Assembly: GCF_010728325.1 (NCBI RefSeq)
Contig: NZ_AP022570.1
Coordinates: forward strand, 620,001 to 684,000
Source of the DNA: Mycolicibacterium poriferae
GTDB taxonomy: Bacteria; Actinomycetota; Actinomycetes; Mycobacteriales; Mycobacteriaceae
Length of the DNA stretch: 64,000 bases
Reading direction: 5' to 3'
The position numbers and the translations under genes were made by a program. The notes below the pieces were generated by a model. The model was given only the letters and a program-made list of their open reading frames with translations, ran no database searches and was not told the DNA's origin. Positions 1 to 8,601 of the stretch are shown one piece after another; within the stretch, counting starts at the first letter, position 1; every line of letters begins with the position of its first letter.

Positions 1-493
1 GCCGGCCCTGGCCGGGACCCTGGCCGCCGCGGTAGGTCGGGTTGTCGCTCATCGGTGGTACTCCTGGTTCTGCGGGGGACGAGAGTTCTCGAGGTGGAGG
101 GGCGGGCACGTCGTTGGTCGTGTCGGGATTGACCGCCCCGCGCGCGCGAAACTGTCCGGTGTGCAGGCTCGGTGACTGCTCGAATCTGACGACCACATCA
201 CCATACGTTTGCCACCCCTGCTCATGGATGTATCCCTCCAGGTGCTTGGCGAACGTGGTCGCGGTGATGTCCGGATCGGCACTCACCTTGTGGTAGTCGG
301 GCACACTGAGGGTAATGACGTAGTCGTTCGGGGCCAAAATGCGCCCGCGACCCACTTCGCGGGCTTGGCTCTCGGCTTCGCGCCGCAGCAGCGTCTCGAC
401 CTCGGCCGGAACGATCGACCCACCGAACACCCGGGCGAAGGCGTCGCCGACCTTGTCCTCGAGTTTTCGCTCGAAGCGGTCGACCAACCCCAT
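1..493 (-). CDS. fhaA: FhaA, forkhead-associated domain protein, N-terminal part (runs off left edge)
   Basis: The first 164 codons read leftwards from an ATG preceded by GGAGGAGGCGGG. The N-terminus begins MGLVDRFERKLEDKVGDAFA and continues through GRILAPNDYVITLSVPDYHK, matching from memory the N-terminal domain of mycobacterial FhaA (Rv0020c). After about residue 140 it becomes a proline- and glycine-rich linker; the C-terminal FHA domain would lie outside the window. FhaA binds phosphothreonine on partners of the PknA/PknB cell-wall signalling network, including the pseudokinase domain of MviN. The adjacent tRNA-Leu is the same neighbour as in M. tuberculosis. An internal ATG at 52 is in frame and is not the start. 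Confidence 0.93.
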   Translation of the reverse strand, partial: MGLVDRFERKLEDKVGDAFARVFGGSIVPAEVETLLRREAESQAREVGRGRILAPNDYVITLSVPDYHKVSADPDITATTFAKHLEGYIHEQGWQTYGDVVVRFEQSPSLHTGQFRARGAVNPDTTNDVPAPPPRELSSPAEPGVPPMSDNPTYRGGQGPGQGR

Positions 494-741
494 CTACCCG
501 CCCGCCTCCTCCGTGTCGTGAGCTGTTCGTGCACATACTGTTGACGCCCCCAGCGTGTCGACTGGCAGCGACGCTCAGATGCATGGTATCGGCCATGTCT
601 GGCACTGCGGGACCAACGGAACTCTGAGAATCACATCGCCGCAGGTCAAGCAGGTGTGACAAGCCGTTTTGGCGTTCCGGGTGCTCGCCCAGTACGGTTG
701 GGCCCCGGGGTTGCCTGCGTGATAGGCTCCCCCGGTTGTTC

Positions 742-824
742 GGGCGAGTGGCGGAATGGCAGACGCGCTGGCTTCAGGTGCCAGTGTCCTTCGGGACGTG
801 GGGGTTCAAGTCCCCCTTCGCCCA
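742..824 (+). tRNA. leuT: tRNA-Leu (anticodon CAG)
   Basis: A type II tRNA with a long variable arm. The acceptor stem GGGCGAG (742-748) pairs with TTCGCCC (817-823) with one G-T wobble. The anticodon stem CTGGC/GCCAG encloses the loop TTCAGGT, giving anticodon CAG. The variable arm GTCCTTCGGGAC is a hairpin, and the T arm GGGGG-TTCAAGT-CCCCC is complete. The discriminator is A824 and CCA is not encoded. A strong hairpin follows 34 bases downstream. Confidence 0.97.
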
Positions 825-857
825 CATTTGAGCGGTTCCACGAACTGCGACGCATGA

Positions 858-885
858 GGTCACGAATCAGAAATGGTTCGTGACC
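858..885 (+). terminator. Rho-independent-like terminator after tRNA-Leu
   Basis: A perfect 9-bp stem, GGTCACGAA (858-866) with TTCGTGACC (877-885), encloses a 10-nt loop and is followed by TTTGTGTTTG. Its position 34 nt after the tRNA end suits tRNA transcript termination. The T tract is interrupted, as is common in mycobacteria. Confidence 0.8.
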
Positions 886-987
886 TTTGTGTTTGAGGGG
901 TCCCGAGTTCGAGTTCGCCCTGCTCGGCGGAACCGGAGAAGTCCAGCGTCGACTGCGTGTGTTCGGTAGCGTCAAGCGCGCGAACCT

Positions 988-2373
988 GTGGTTGTGAACC
1001 GAGCGGACAGGGTCGCGTCGCCGATCACGCGCCGTGCCGAAGTGACACGGTGGCCGGCCTCGACCCGACCCGGGGGACGGGGGTGGGATGACGTGGAGCG
1101 AGTGATCCAGGCCCTGGTCGGTTCGATGGAACCGGCGTCGTTGATGAGCCGAGTCGCCGAGCAGGCGTGCGTGTTTGCGCACAAGGCCGACGGCGCTGCG
1201 GTCACGCTCCTGCGCGCCACCGACAATGCCTACGTCACCGTGTCCGCCCACGGCGTGCTCGCCACGGCGGTCGGCTTCGTGGTACCCAAGCGCGGCAGCT
1301 TGCAGGGACGCGCCGCCCGAGAGAGACGTCCCCAGCTGATCGAGGACGCGATGGTGGACTCGCGCCTGACCGCGCGCGTGCGCTCGATGAACCAGCAGTG
1401 GGGAACTCGTTCCTGGGCGGCGATTCCGTTGACCTACAACCACCACGCCATCGGCTCCCTGTTGTTGGCTGCCGCGGAGCCGGGTGCGTTCACGGAGGCG
1501 GACGTCGATTCGATGCTCGCGATCAGCGAGTTCGTCTCCGCGTTGATCGGCGCGCAGTCTCAGATCTGGACCCTGCTGACCCAGGTGATGACGGACAGCG
1601 AGGAGCGTGGACAGCGTGCGCTCACCGCCCGGTTCGTGGCTTCGGTGATGTTGCCTGAGGCCGCCGAGGTCGGTGAACTCCAGGAGGAATTGGAAGCGCT
1701 GCTGGCGCAATCGGACGGCCTGAGTGCGGTCTTCCAACCCATGGTCCATCTCGCCAGCGGTGAGCCCATTGCCTACGAGGGGCTGACGCGCTTTCCCACC
1801 AACGCTTCGCTGACGCCGCAGAAGTGGTTCATCACCGCTCGCCGCCTGGGCCGGGGTGTCGCGTTCGAGCACGCGGCGCTGCGAGAGGTGCTGACCGCGG
1901 CCGAGCGCATTCCCGACCGCTATCCGGTAGCCGTCAACCTCAGTCCGAGTGCTGTTCTGGACCCCTCGATCCAGGAGCTGTTGGTCAGCGTCGACCGACC
2001 GTTGATCGTGGAGGTCACCGAGCACGAACCATTTCCCGAGTCACTGGGACCTGATCTCGAGAAGCTGCGTGGCGCCGGGATCGCAGTAGCGGTCGACGAT
2101 GCAGGTGCGGGGTACGCCAGCTTCGTTCAGCTGCTGCGGCTGCGTCCCGACATCATCAAGATCGACGGGGAGTTGATCGACGGCATCGACGAGAATCCTG
2201 TGAAACGCGCATTCGCGACGGCGTTGAAGGCGTTGGGTGCAGAGCTCGGAGCCAAGATCGTTGCCGAAGCCGTGGAAACACCGGCCCAGCTCGACACCTT
2301 GACCGGTCTGGGCATCGAATACGGTCAGGGCTTCCTGCTGGGGCGCCCCGTGGCGGAGCCGTTCCCACCGTAG
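988..2373 (+). CDS. GAF-EAL cyclic-di-GMP phosphodiesterase
   Basis: A 461-residue cytosolic protein with an N-terminal GAF sensor (about residues 30-185) and a C-terminal EAL domain (about 215-455). The metal and substrate residues of EAL phosphodiesterases appear present: the Glu of the EGLTRF signature (canonical EALLR) near residue 264, Asn in VNLSP, Glu in VEVTEHE, the Asp pair in VDDAGAGYA, Lys in IIKIDGE, Glu in VAEAVET and Gln in YGQGF. Loop 6 reads DDAGAGYAS instead of the usual DDFGTGYSS. The family hydrolyses cyclic-di-GMP to pGpG, and the GAF domain probably gates activity in response to a small ligand. The start is GTG; GTG at 1093 is an alternative that would shorten the region before GAF. 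No GGDEF domain is attached. Confidence 0.85.
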   Translation: MVVNRADRVASPITRRAEVTRWPASTRPGGRGWDDVERVIQALVGSMEPASLMSRVAEQACVFAHKADGAAVTLLRATDNAYVTVSAHGVLATAVGFVVPKRGSLQGRAARERRPQLIEDAMVDSRLTARVRSMNQQWGTRSWAAIPLTYNHHAIGSLLLAAAEPGAFTEADVDSMLAISEFVSALIGAQSQIWTLLTQVMTDSEERGQRALTARFVASVMLPEAAEVGELQEELEALLAQSDGLSAVFQPMVHLASGEPIAYEGLTRFPTNASLTPQKWFITARRLGRGVAFEHAALREVLTAAERIPDRYPVAVNLSPSAVLDPSIQELLVSVDRPLIVEVTEHEPFPESLGPDLEKLRGAGIAVAVDDAGAGYASFVQLLRLRPDIIKIDGELIDGIDENPVKRAFATALKALGAELGAKIVAEAVETPAQLDTLTGLGIEYGQGFLLGRPVAEPFPP

Positions 2374-2413
2374 GACCGCCGGGCGGACAGGGTGTCTGTC
2401 TGCATCGTCGGGC

Positions 2414-3625
2414 TCACCGCCCCTGCCAGCGCAGCACGTCCAGCGCCACCGCGACGTCGACGACGTTGTCGGCCAGCGGTCGGGGCAGCAACTCGTCGGC
2501 GCGGGCGAGTCGGCGCAGCAGGGTGTTGCGGTGGGTGTAGAGCCGTGCCGCCGCGCGAGAGGCGTTGCACTGCACAGCAATGAATGTCCGCACGCTGTCC
2601 TGTATGTCGGGCTCGGCGGTCGCGAAGTCACCCAGGACCCGGTCGACGAAACTGGCGGCGCGGTCGGTGTCCGCGGTCACCAGCGCGACCAGTTCGATGT
2701 CGGCGAAGAACGCGAGCTGCTGCGGTGAGCGCAACCGAGCCATCATCTGCTGGGTGGTCAACGCGTCGAAGTGGCTGCGGCGGAAGCCTTCCGGCCCGGC
2801 CGCGGTCGAGCCCACGGCGATCCGGATACCCTCGGGCGGGTGCACCGCGCCAAGGACCGCGGCCCCGTCGGCCGGGATGACACCCGGCACCCACAGCCAG
2901 CGCGTCGCGGTGCTGGCCAGCACGCTGAGGTGGTGCGCCACTCCGGCGGCCTGCGCGATCGCCTCGGCGGTCCGATCGAGCCGTGCGACCGCGTCTGAGT
3001 CGTCGCTCCACATCACCGCGGCGGTGTGCGGCCCGGTCAGCGCGTAGCCCAGACGGTCCTCGGCCCGTCGGCGGGGGATGGGCGCGCCGTCGAGCAGCAG
3101 TGCCACCGTCTCGCGCCGTTCGGCGTGCGTGCCCCGGGTGAGTTCGTCGCGCTCGGCGTCGATCTGCGCGGCTATCCCAGCCAGCGTGGCGTCGATGAAC
3201 GAACTGATCGATCGCGAGCACACCTCGAGTAGCTCGTGGAGTTCGGCCGGGTCGGAGGTCAGCTCGAAGGCGATGTCCATCAACCGCCGCCACGCCACCG
3301 CTTCCCCCACCCGGTAGGCGTCGAGTGAGTACGCGTCCAAGCCTCTGCGCACCACTTCCCGGGCGATGGTCAGCGGTTCGGGACCGGTGTTGGGCGGCAC
3401 CGGCGCCCCGGGGTCGCGGACGTTGGCGGTGCCCCAGAAGAACAGGTTGGCGCGGTTGCTGCGGCTGACCGCCGCGGCGAGTTCGGGATCGGCAGCGATC
3501 GTCGGGCTGGCCGCCAGTACGGATGCGTCCAGTTCGTCGAGCCACTCGGCGCGGGCGTTGACGACGATCTGCGCGCACTGCCGGATCAGCTCCCGAACCG
3601 CTGGTGAGGGGCGTGGCCAGGACAT
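2414..3625 (-). CDS. PucR/CdaR-family transcriptional regulator
   Basis: 403 residues, beginning MSWPRPSPAVRELIRQ. The C-terminus carries the PucR-type helix-turn-helix (residues about 345-395, with CNASRAAARLYTHRNTLLRR), and the middle resembles the GGDEF-like CdaR region. The frame stays open upstream of 3625, but the ATG at 3625 gives the family N-terminus and leaves a short intergenic region with a palindrome. It is divergent from the monooxygenase at 3758, so it probably regulates that gene and itself. PucR proteins usually activate catabolic genes in response to a substrate; the effector cannot be read from sequence. Confidence 0.85.
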   Translation of the reverse strand: MSWPRPSPAVRELIRQCAQIVVNARAEWLDELDASVLAASPTIAADPELAAAVSRSNRANLFFWGTANVRDPGAPVPPNTGPEPLTIAREVVRRGLDAYSLDAYRVGEAVAWRRLMDIAFELTSDPAELHELLEVCSRSISSFIDATLAGIAAQIDAERDELTRGTHAERRETVALLLDGAPIPRRRAEDRLGYALTGPHTAAVMWSDDSDAVARLDRTAEAIAQAAGVAHHLSVLASTATRWLWVPGVIPADGAAVLGAVHPPEGIRIAVGSTAAGPEGFRRSHFDALTTQQMMARLRSPQQLAFFADIELVALVTADTDRAASFVDRVLGDFATAEPDIQDSVRTFIAVQCNASRAAARLYTHRNTLLRRLARADELLPRPLADNVVDVAVALDVLRWQGR

Positions 3626-3640
3626 CTGACGACCGTAGCC

Positions 3641-3663
3641 CTGTGGTGCACTCTGCACCACAG
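3641..3663. promoter_or_regulatory. Perfect palindrome between pucR-like gene and monooxygenase (putative operator)
   Basis: CTGTGGTGCA (3641-3650) and TGCACCACAG (3654-3663) form a perfect 10-bp inverted repeat with a 3-nt spacer. It lies 15 nt upstream of the PucR start and 94 nt upstream of the monooxygenase start. The position suits autoregulation of the regulator and control of the divergent gene. Binding by this PucR protein is inferred. Confidence 0.6.
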
Positions 3664-3757
3664 GAACCCCGGATCGGGGGCGTAGTGACCTTGGCTGGCC
3701 GCGGCGGGCGCGCGACGATCGACACATCGCTCGATCACCCGCACAGGAGCCACCACC

Positions 3758-5248
3758 ATGGACCATCCCGAACACCTCGACGTCCTGATCGTCGGCGCCG
3801 GAATCTCCGGCATCGGCGCCGCCTACTACCTGCAGCAGCACCATCCCGACCGGCAGTACGCCATCGTCGAGGCGCGCGGTGCCACCGGCGGCACCTGGGA
3901 CCTCTTCCGCTATCCCGGGATCCGCTCGGACTCCGATCTGCACACCTTCGGTTACGAGTTCAAGCCGTGGCGCGACGACCACGCCATCGCCAACGCCGAC
4001 AAGATCCTGGCCTATCTGCGGGAAACCGCCGCCGAGAACGGCATCGACGACAAGGTCCGGTTCCACCACAAGGTGCTCGGCGCCGAATGGAGCAGCGAAA
4101 AGGGCCGCTGGGTCGTCGACATCGAGCGGACCGATACCGCAGAACTCCTCCAGATCAGCGCGAACTGGCTGTTCTGCGCGGGCGGCTACTACCGCTACGA
4201 CGAGGGCTACACACCGCACTTCGAAGGCCGCGAGCGGTTCACCGGCCGCATCGTCCATCCCCAGCACTGGCCGGAGGACCTCGACTACACCGGCAAGAAG
4301 GTCGTCATCATCGGCAGCGGCGCCACAGCCGTCACCCTCGTGCCGGCGATGGCCGACAAGGCGGAGCACGTCACCATGCTGCAGCGCTCACCGACCTACG
4401 TCCTGCCGGTGTCGTCGAAGGACCGGTTCGCCAACATCGCCAAGACCGTGCTCGGCGACAAGCGGGGATACGCGCTGGCACGTCGCAAGAACATCGCCAA
4501 ACAGCGCTTCGTGTACCAGTTCTGCCAGCAGCACCCCGCCGCCGCGCGGCGGCTGATCCGACGGCTGAACGCCAAGCAGCTGCCCGCCGGCTACCCGGTC
4601 GACGAGCACTTCAGCCCGACCTACGACCCATGGGATCAGCGCCTGTGCGCGGTACCCGACGCCGACCTGTTCGCCGCGATCGGCAACGGCAGCGCCTCGG
4701 TGGTCACCGACCGGATCGCCACGTTCACCGAGACCGGGATCCTGCTGGAGTCCGGACGCGAACTGGACGCCGACATCATCGTCACCGCAACGGGTTTGAC
4801 CATGCAGGCCTTCGGAGGCATGGTGCTGACCGTCGACGGTGCCGCCGTGCACCTGCCCGACACCGTCGCCTACAAGGGCATGATGCTCTCGGGCGTGCCG
4901 AATTTCGCCTACGCCATCGGCTACACCAACTCGTCGTGGACGTTGAAGGTCGGCCTGCTGTGCGAGCATTTCTGCCGGCTGCTGGCCCACATGGACGCCC
5001 ACGGCTACGACACCGCGTGCCCCGTGCCCGACGATCCGCACATGCAGACCCGTCCGTTCATCGACTTCTCCGCCGGATACGTCCAGCGCGCCGTCGACCA
5101 GCTGCCGCGTCAGGGTGCCGGTCAGCCCTGGGTGACGTCGATGAGCTACCACTCCGATGTGCGGTTGCTGCGCGACGACGCCGTCGCCGATCCGAACTTG
5201 AAGCTCACATGCTCGGCCGACGTGACCGCCGGGCTGGTGGCCCGGTAG
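3758..5248 (+). CDS. EthA-like flavin-dependent Baeyer-Villiger monooxygenase
   Basis: 496 residues, close in length to M. tuberculosis EthA (489) and similar along its whole length. It has an N-terminal FAD Rossmann motif VGAGISGIGA (about residue 12), the segment GGTWDLFRYPGIRSDSD, the Baeyer-Villiger fingerprint FTGRIVHPQHWP, and a second NADPH-binding Rossmann motif IIGSGATAVTL. This family inserts oxygen next to carbonyls of ketones and aldehydes and also S-oxidises thioamides. EthA itself activates ethionamide and is controlled by a TetR protein (EthR). Here the neighbour is a PucR-type regulator, so this is likely an EthA paralogue with its own inducer. The natural substrate is unknown. 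Confidence 0.88.
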   Translation: MDHPEHLDVLIVGAGISGIGAAYYLQQHHPDRQYAIVEARGATGGTWDLFRYPGIRSDSDLHTFGYEFKPWRDDHAIANADKILAYLRETAAENGIDDKVRFHHKVLGAEWSSEKGRWVVDIERTDTAELLQISANWLFCAGGYYRYDEGYTPHFEGRERFTGRIVHPQHWPEDLDYTGKKVVIIGSGATAVTLVPAMADKAEHVTMLQRSPTYVLPVSSKDRFANIAKTVLGDKRGYALARRKNIAKQRFVYQFCQQHPAAARRLIRRLNAKQLPAGYPVDEHFSPTYDPWDQRLCAVPDADLFAAIGNGSASVVTDRIATFTETGILLESGRELDADIIVTATGLTMQAFGGMVLTVDGAAVHLPDTVAYKGMMLSGVPNFAYAIGYTNSSWTLKVGLLCEHFCRLLAHMDAHGYDTACPVPDDPHMQTRPFIDFSAGYVQRAVDQLPRQGAGQPWVTSMSYHSDVRLLRDDAVADPNLKLTCSADVTAGLVAR

Positions 5249-5294
5249 GTCGCGGTCGAGGTTTGGTCGCGGGGCACCGGGGAAGCCCGGGGCC

Positions 5295-5996
5295 ATGAAA
5301 GCCTCCGACCTTGTCGGCGTACCGATCGAATGGGGCGCCGCGCTGCGCGACCGCCGCCTTTTCCACCCGCGCGGAGTCCTGGCCGACGGGCGCATCGAGC
5401 GGGTGGCCCCGCCTGACGACGGGCTTCCGGTGCCGTCAGGGCCGGTGGTGGGGCGACTGTCCAAGGCGGTGGGAGTACCCGGCTCGCTACCCGACGCCGC
5501 CGGTCTGGCCTGGCGGATGTTCGCGGGTCCGTCGGGGGACTCTCCGTGGGACGTACTGCTGGTGACAGCGGGCATCGGTGATGCCTCGGCGGTGCCGAAC
5601 CGGCTGCTGCTGCATCCGGTCACCGCCTGGGCGGACACCCGGTACTCGAGCCTGATGCCGCTGGCCTACCGCGGTCAGCTGTGGTGGGTGCGGGCCCGTT
5701 TGGTCACCGACATCGCCGCCGACGGCCTGGCCCTGGACGCCGTCGCCGACACGCTGGCCCACGGGGACATCGACTTCGACATCGAGCAGGCCTGCGGCAG
5801 CGGCGATTTTCATCCGCTGGCCAGGCTGCGCCTGAGCGAAATCCGACCCGTCACCGGACCGGAGCAGGACGTGTCCTTCGACCCGGTGCGCAACACCGCG
5901 CCAGGGGTCTGCGTGTGGCCGCAGTGGTTGCGCACCTTCCGCCGCCTGGCGTATCGACGCAGCCGGGAAGGGCGTGACGGGCGGGCCACTCCGTGA
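5295..5996 (+). CDS. Conserved hypothetical protein, possibly catalase-like fold
   Basis: 233 residues, soluble, without signal peptide or membrane segment. The pattern RHPRG/FHPRGV, a glycine-proline segment GVPGSLPDAAGLAWRM, then WDVLLVTAG and RYSSLMPLAYRG recalls actinobacterial proteins placed in the catalase-like superfamily and sometimes mislabelled phosphodiesterase. I cannot identify a haem-ligand tyrosine with confidence. It follows the monooxygenase by 46 nt on the same strand and may be co-transcribed. The gene at 19621 looks like a distant relative, since blocks corresponding to 'LLVTAG' and 'YSSL' appear in the same order. Function unknown. Confidence 0.5.
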   Translation: MKASDLVGVPIEWGAALRDRRLFHPRGVLADGRIERVAPPDDGLPVPSGPVVGRLSKAVGVPGSLPDAAGLAWRMFAGPSGDSPWDVLLVTAGIGDASAVPNRLLLHPVTAWADTRYSSLMPLAYRGQLWWVRARLVTDIAADGLALDAVADTLAHGDIDFDIEQACGSGDFHPLARLRLSEIRPVTGPEQDVSFDPVRNTAPGVCVWPQWLRTFRRLAYRRSREGRDGRATP

Positions 5997-5998
5997 GA

Positions 5999-6490
5999 TC
6001 AGGAGGCGCGGTGGTGGCCGTTGCTGTGAGGTCTGATTTCCGAGCGCGCGCTCCAGCGTCGATGGTGACGGCTGTGGCTGATGCGGTCGAGCCGCCTCAG
6101 CGCCGCACGCAGGTTGTCCGCCAGCGGTAGTTCGCCGCCGGGGTCGCAGATCGACAGCAGTCGGCGCACGTGGCGGCTGCCCACGATCGCCCAGTCCACG
6201 TCGGTGCGGGCGCAGTGCACGCTGATGTAGTAGAGCGCGGTGAAACCCTGGGTGCCGAAGAAGTCGACCGAGCGCAGGTCCAGCACCAGCTGCCGCGAGG
6301 CCCGCGTGTGGTGCACCACGTAGCGGGCCAGCTCCCGTCCGTTGACCGCGTCGATGTCGCCGCGGACTCCGACGGCGATCCGGTCGCGTGAACACCGCCG
6401 CACGGCGAACGTGGCGTTGCTGAACTGTTTTCGGTCGTCGCCCGGCACCGGCGGATAGACCAACGTGTTGTCGACGTCGACCGTTCTCAT
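5999..6490 (-). CDS. STAS-domain protein (anti-anti-sigma-factor-like)
   Basis: 163 residues starting MRTVDVDNTLVYPPVPGDDR at the ATG at 6490, with ACAGGA as a possible ribosome site. The core STAS fold spans about residues 25-130: FAVRRCSRDRIAVGVRGDID, then LVLDLRSVDFFGTQGF. The conserved phosphorylatable position of anti-anti-sigma factors falls at the FFGTQG turn, where a Thr is present. STAS proteins free sigma factors by binding anti-sigma kinases in a partner-switching system. No partner kinase or sigma gene lies nearby. The frame extends upstream to 6700, but that extension has no family resemblance. Confidence 0.75.
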   Translation of the reverse strand: MRTVDVDNTLVYPPVPGDDRKQFSNATFAVRRCSRDRIAVGVRGDIDAVNGRELARYVVHHTRASRQLVLDLRSVDFFGTQGFTALYYISVHCARTDVDWAIVGSRHVRRLLSICDPGGELPLADNLRAALRRLDRISHSRHHRRWSARSEIRPHSNGHHRAS

Positions 6491-6613
6491 GCTTCGCGTC
6501 CTGTCGCTACGGCCTTGTAGGGGACTGCGACGGCCTCCCCGCGTCGGTGAAGCCGTCGCGGGCTGGAAGCTCAACCCGACGCCAGGATAGTACGGAATCC
6601 GAAGGTTGCCCAC

Positions 6614-6642
6614 CAGTTCGTTGAACTGCCTCGAAACAGTTC
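6614..6642. promoter_or_regulatory. Three CAGTTC/GAACTG half-sites upstream of STAS gene
   Basis: CAGTTC (6614-6619), GAACTG (6623-6628) and CAGTTC (6637-6642) alternate in orientation, making a 3-nt-spaced and an 8-nt-spaced inverted repeat. They lie about 125-150 nt upstream of the STAS start. This is a possible regulator site; the cognate protein is unknown. Confidence 0.3.
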
Positions 6643-6735
6643 GCTTACCGGCCCTTCTGCGAGATCCGCACCCAATGAAGCCGGCCCCGCGACGGGGCAA
6701 TCAGACAGAAGGGCGACGGAATCCGCAGCGGAATT

Positions 6736-8253
6736 TCATGGGCCCGACCCGAACGGCTCGAGCAGTTGATCGACGGGAGCGTGGTCGTCGGTCAGCACCT
6801 GGGCGTCGCCGATCCAAGTGGCGAGCTCGTTCCCGGCGATCGCCGTCCACCCGGTGTCGCGGGCAGTGAGTGCGTCGTCGAGGGCCGGCACCGACAGGGG
6901 CCGGTCGGAGGCGACGACGACGAGGTTGCCGCCACGTGCGGACGCCGGGTTGGCGACCAGATCGGTGGGTTCGCCGAGCAGCGCGACGTGGTCGAACACC
7001 TCGGCCACCGTGGCGACCTCGGCCCGGGCGAACGCCAGCTCGCCATGGTCGATCAGATTGGCCGCGTAGACACCGCCGGGCGTCAGCACTCGCTGGATCT
7101 CCGACAGTGCCTCGACGGTGGTCAGGTGCCACGGCACGCTGACACCGCCGAACGCATCACCGACGACGAGATCCCGGGTGTCGGTGTCGAGGCGCTGCAG
7201 ACCCAGTCGGCCGTCCTCGACGCGGATGTCGATGCCGGTGCCGGCCAGGTCGCCGAACTCGTCGCGGTCGAGTCCGACCACCCCACCGTCGATCTCGGAG
7301 ACCAGGCTGCGCGTGCCGGGCCGGACCTCGGCGAGATAGCGGGGAAAGGTCAGCCCGCCGCCACCGAGGTGGTACGCCGCGAGGGCGTTCCGGTCGGGAA
7401 ACGCCACATCGACGACGGCGGCGAGGGCGCGTACGTAGTCGTACTGCAGAACGGTGGGGTCGGCGGTGTCGACGTAGGAGTGCCGCAATCCATCGAGCAC
7501 CAAGGTGCGGCCGCTGTCCCGGTCCGGGTCGGCGACGACCTCCGCGCAGTGGTACTTGGTCTCGGCGTCGCAGCCGCCGGGGGCGACGGCGCTGGCCAGA
7601 GCGGCGACCGTCAGCGCAATGACCAGCACGGCGGCGCGCGACCGCACCCACCCGTGTGCCCGCCACTCCACCACGGCGGCTCCGATCACCAGCAGCACGC
7701 CGAGGCCGACCAGGATGGCGCTGACCGGCAGCCGCGAGATCAGCACGAAACCGGTGATCACGGTTCCGGCGATGGCGCCGACGGTGCCGACGCCGGAGAG
7801 CTTGCCGACCACGGTGCCGGTGTCGGCCAGGTCGAACAACCGGATCTTGGTCACCATCGGCGTCACCGCCGACAACAGCGCACCCGGAACGAGAATGGCC
7901 GCCGACGCGACCAGGATCAGCAGCGGCGGAGCCCATTCCGCGGCCATCCGGACCACCGCTGGGCTCAACGCCACCACCACGCCGGAGACACCCATCGCCG
8001 GGGCGATGAGTCGACGCGGATCGACGCGGTCGGCTGCCCGACCGCCGGCCCAGGAGCCGAGCGCGATCGCCGCCAGCGCGATGCCGATCACCAGTGTGCT
8101 GGTCTCCAGCGTGAGCCCGAGGTAGGGCGCGAGCAGGCGCAGCGCGGTGATCTCGACAACCAGCACCGCCGCCGACGACCCGAACACCAGTGCCGCGGCG
8201 GCGCGTGGACCCATGGCCGGTGGCGGGTGCGGCGGTGGCGGCGGTTCGGTCAC
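6736..8253 (-). CDS. Polytopic membrane protein fused to spermidine-synthase-like methyltransferase domain
   Basis: About 505 residues from a GTG at 8253 (MTEPPPPPHPPP) with AGGA upstream; ATG at 8214 is an alternative. The N-terminal half (about residues 13-250) has some seven or eight hydrophobic segments of the fused-MFS type. The C-terminal half has the class I SAM-fold order of the spermidine synthase family: YHLGGGGLTFPRYLAEV, SEIDGGVVGLDRD, VEDGRLGL and DLVVGDAFGG. Such fusions are widespread in actinobacteria, but few have a shown activity. Aminopropyl transfer should not be assumed, because the Asp-rich polyamine contacts are not obvious. It stands alone with no polyamine genes nearby. 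Confidence 0.75.
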   Translation of the reverse strand: MTEPPPPPHPPPAMGPRAAAALVFGSSAAVLVVEITALRLLAPYLGLTLETSTLVIGIALAAIALGSWAGGRAADRVDPRRLIAPAMGVSGVVVALSPAVVRMAAEWAPPLLILVASAAILVPGALLSAVTPMVTKIRLFDLADTGTVVGKLSGVGTVGAIAGTVITGFVLISRLPVSAILVGLGVLLVIGAAVVEWRAHGWVRSRAAVLVIALTVAALASAVAPGGCDAETKYHCAEVVADPDRDSGRTLVLDGLRHSYVDTADPTVLQYDYVRALAAVVDVAFPDRNALAAYHLGGGGLTFPRYLAEVRPGTRSLVSEIDGGVVGLDRDEFGDLAGTGIDIRVEDGRLGLQRLDTDTRDLVVGDAFGGVSVPWHLTTVEALSEIQRVLTPGGVYAANLIDHGELAFARAEVATVAEVFDHVALLGEPTDLVANPASARGGNLVVVASDRPLSVPALDDALTARDTGWTAIAGNELATWIGDAQVLTDDHAPVDQLLEPFGSGP

Positions 8254-8324
8254 AGGGTCAATCCTGCCAATTGCTTGCGTCTTGTCTCCCGCGCCGCGGT
8301 GTCCGCCGGGATCACGCCTCAACG

Positions 8325-8390
8325 CGCCGAGCGTGAACTGCTTGCGATTTTTGAGCCCGGTTTTTCGTAAAGGATTCACAACCGGCGAAA
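8325..8390. repeat. Intergenic direct repeat, copy 1 (66 bp)
   Basis: Begins CGCCGAGCGTGAACTGCTTG, continues through a CGATTTTTGAGCC core and ends ACCGGCGAAA. It matches copy 2 at 8415-8479 almost base for base; the first 33 bases are identical. The pair sits in the 348-bp gap between the membrane fusion gene and the small gene at 8602. No open frame or tRNA is seen in that gap. Confidence 0.85.
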
Positions 8391-8414
8391 CGTCTGGCGA
8401 GAGGATCGGCGCGT

Positions 8415-8479
8415 CGCCGAGCGTGAACTGCTTGCGATTTTTGAGCCGATTTTTCGCAGAGGATTCACGATCGGTGAAA
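8415..8479. repeat. Intergenic direct repeat, copy 2 (65 bp)
   Basis: Second copy of the element at 8325-8390, starting 90 bp after the first with one base deleted and scattered substitutions near the 3' end (GATTTTTCGCAGAGGATTCA versus GGTTTTTCGTAAAGGATTCA). The T-rich core resembles a dispersed intergenic element rather than a coding sequence. Confidence 0.85.
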
Positions 8480-8601
8480 GCAGGCAGCCGATAGCGGGGA
8501 AAGCCAGCTGCAGCGCCAGCGCCAGCGGGCGCGGGAGGCTGGCGGCAGCAGCGCGGGAGGCAGCCGGCAGGTGCCAGAGCCGGTCGCCGCTTGCCGGGCG
8601 C

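Noticed and set aside
2414..4369. A 651-codon frame extending the PucR gene upstream
   Set aside because: The extra N-terminal part is the antisense of the monooxygenase and has a family-like start only at 3625.
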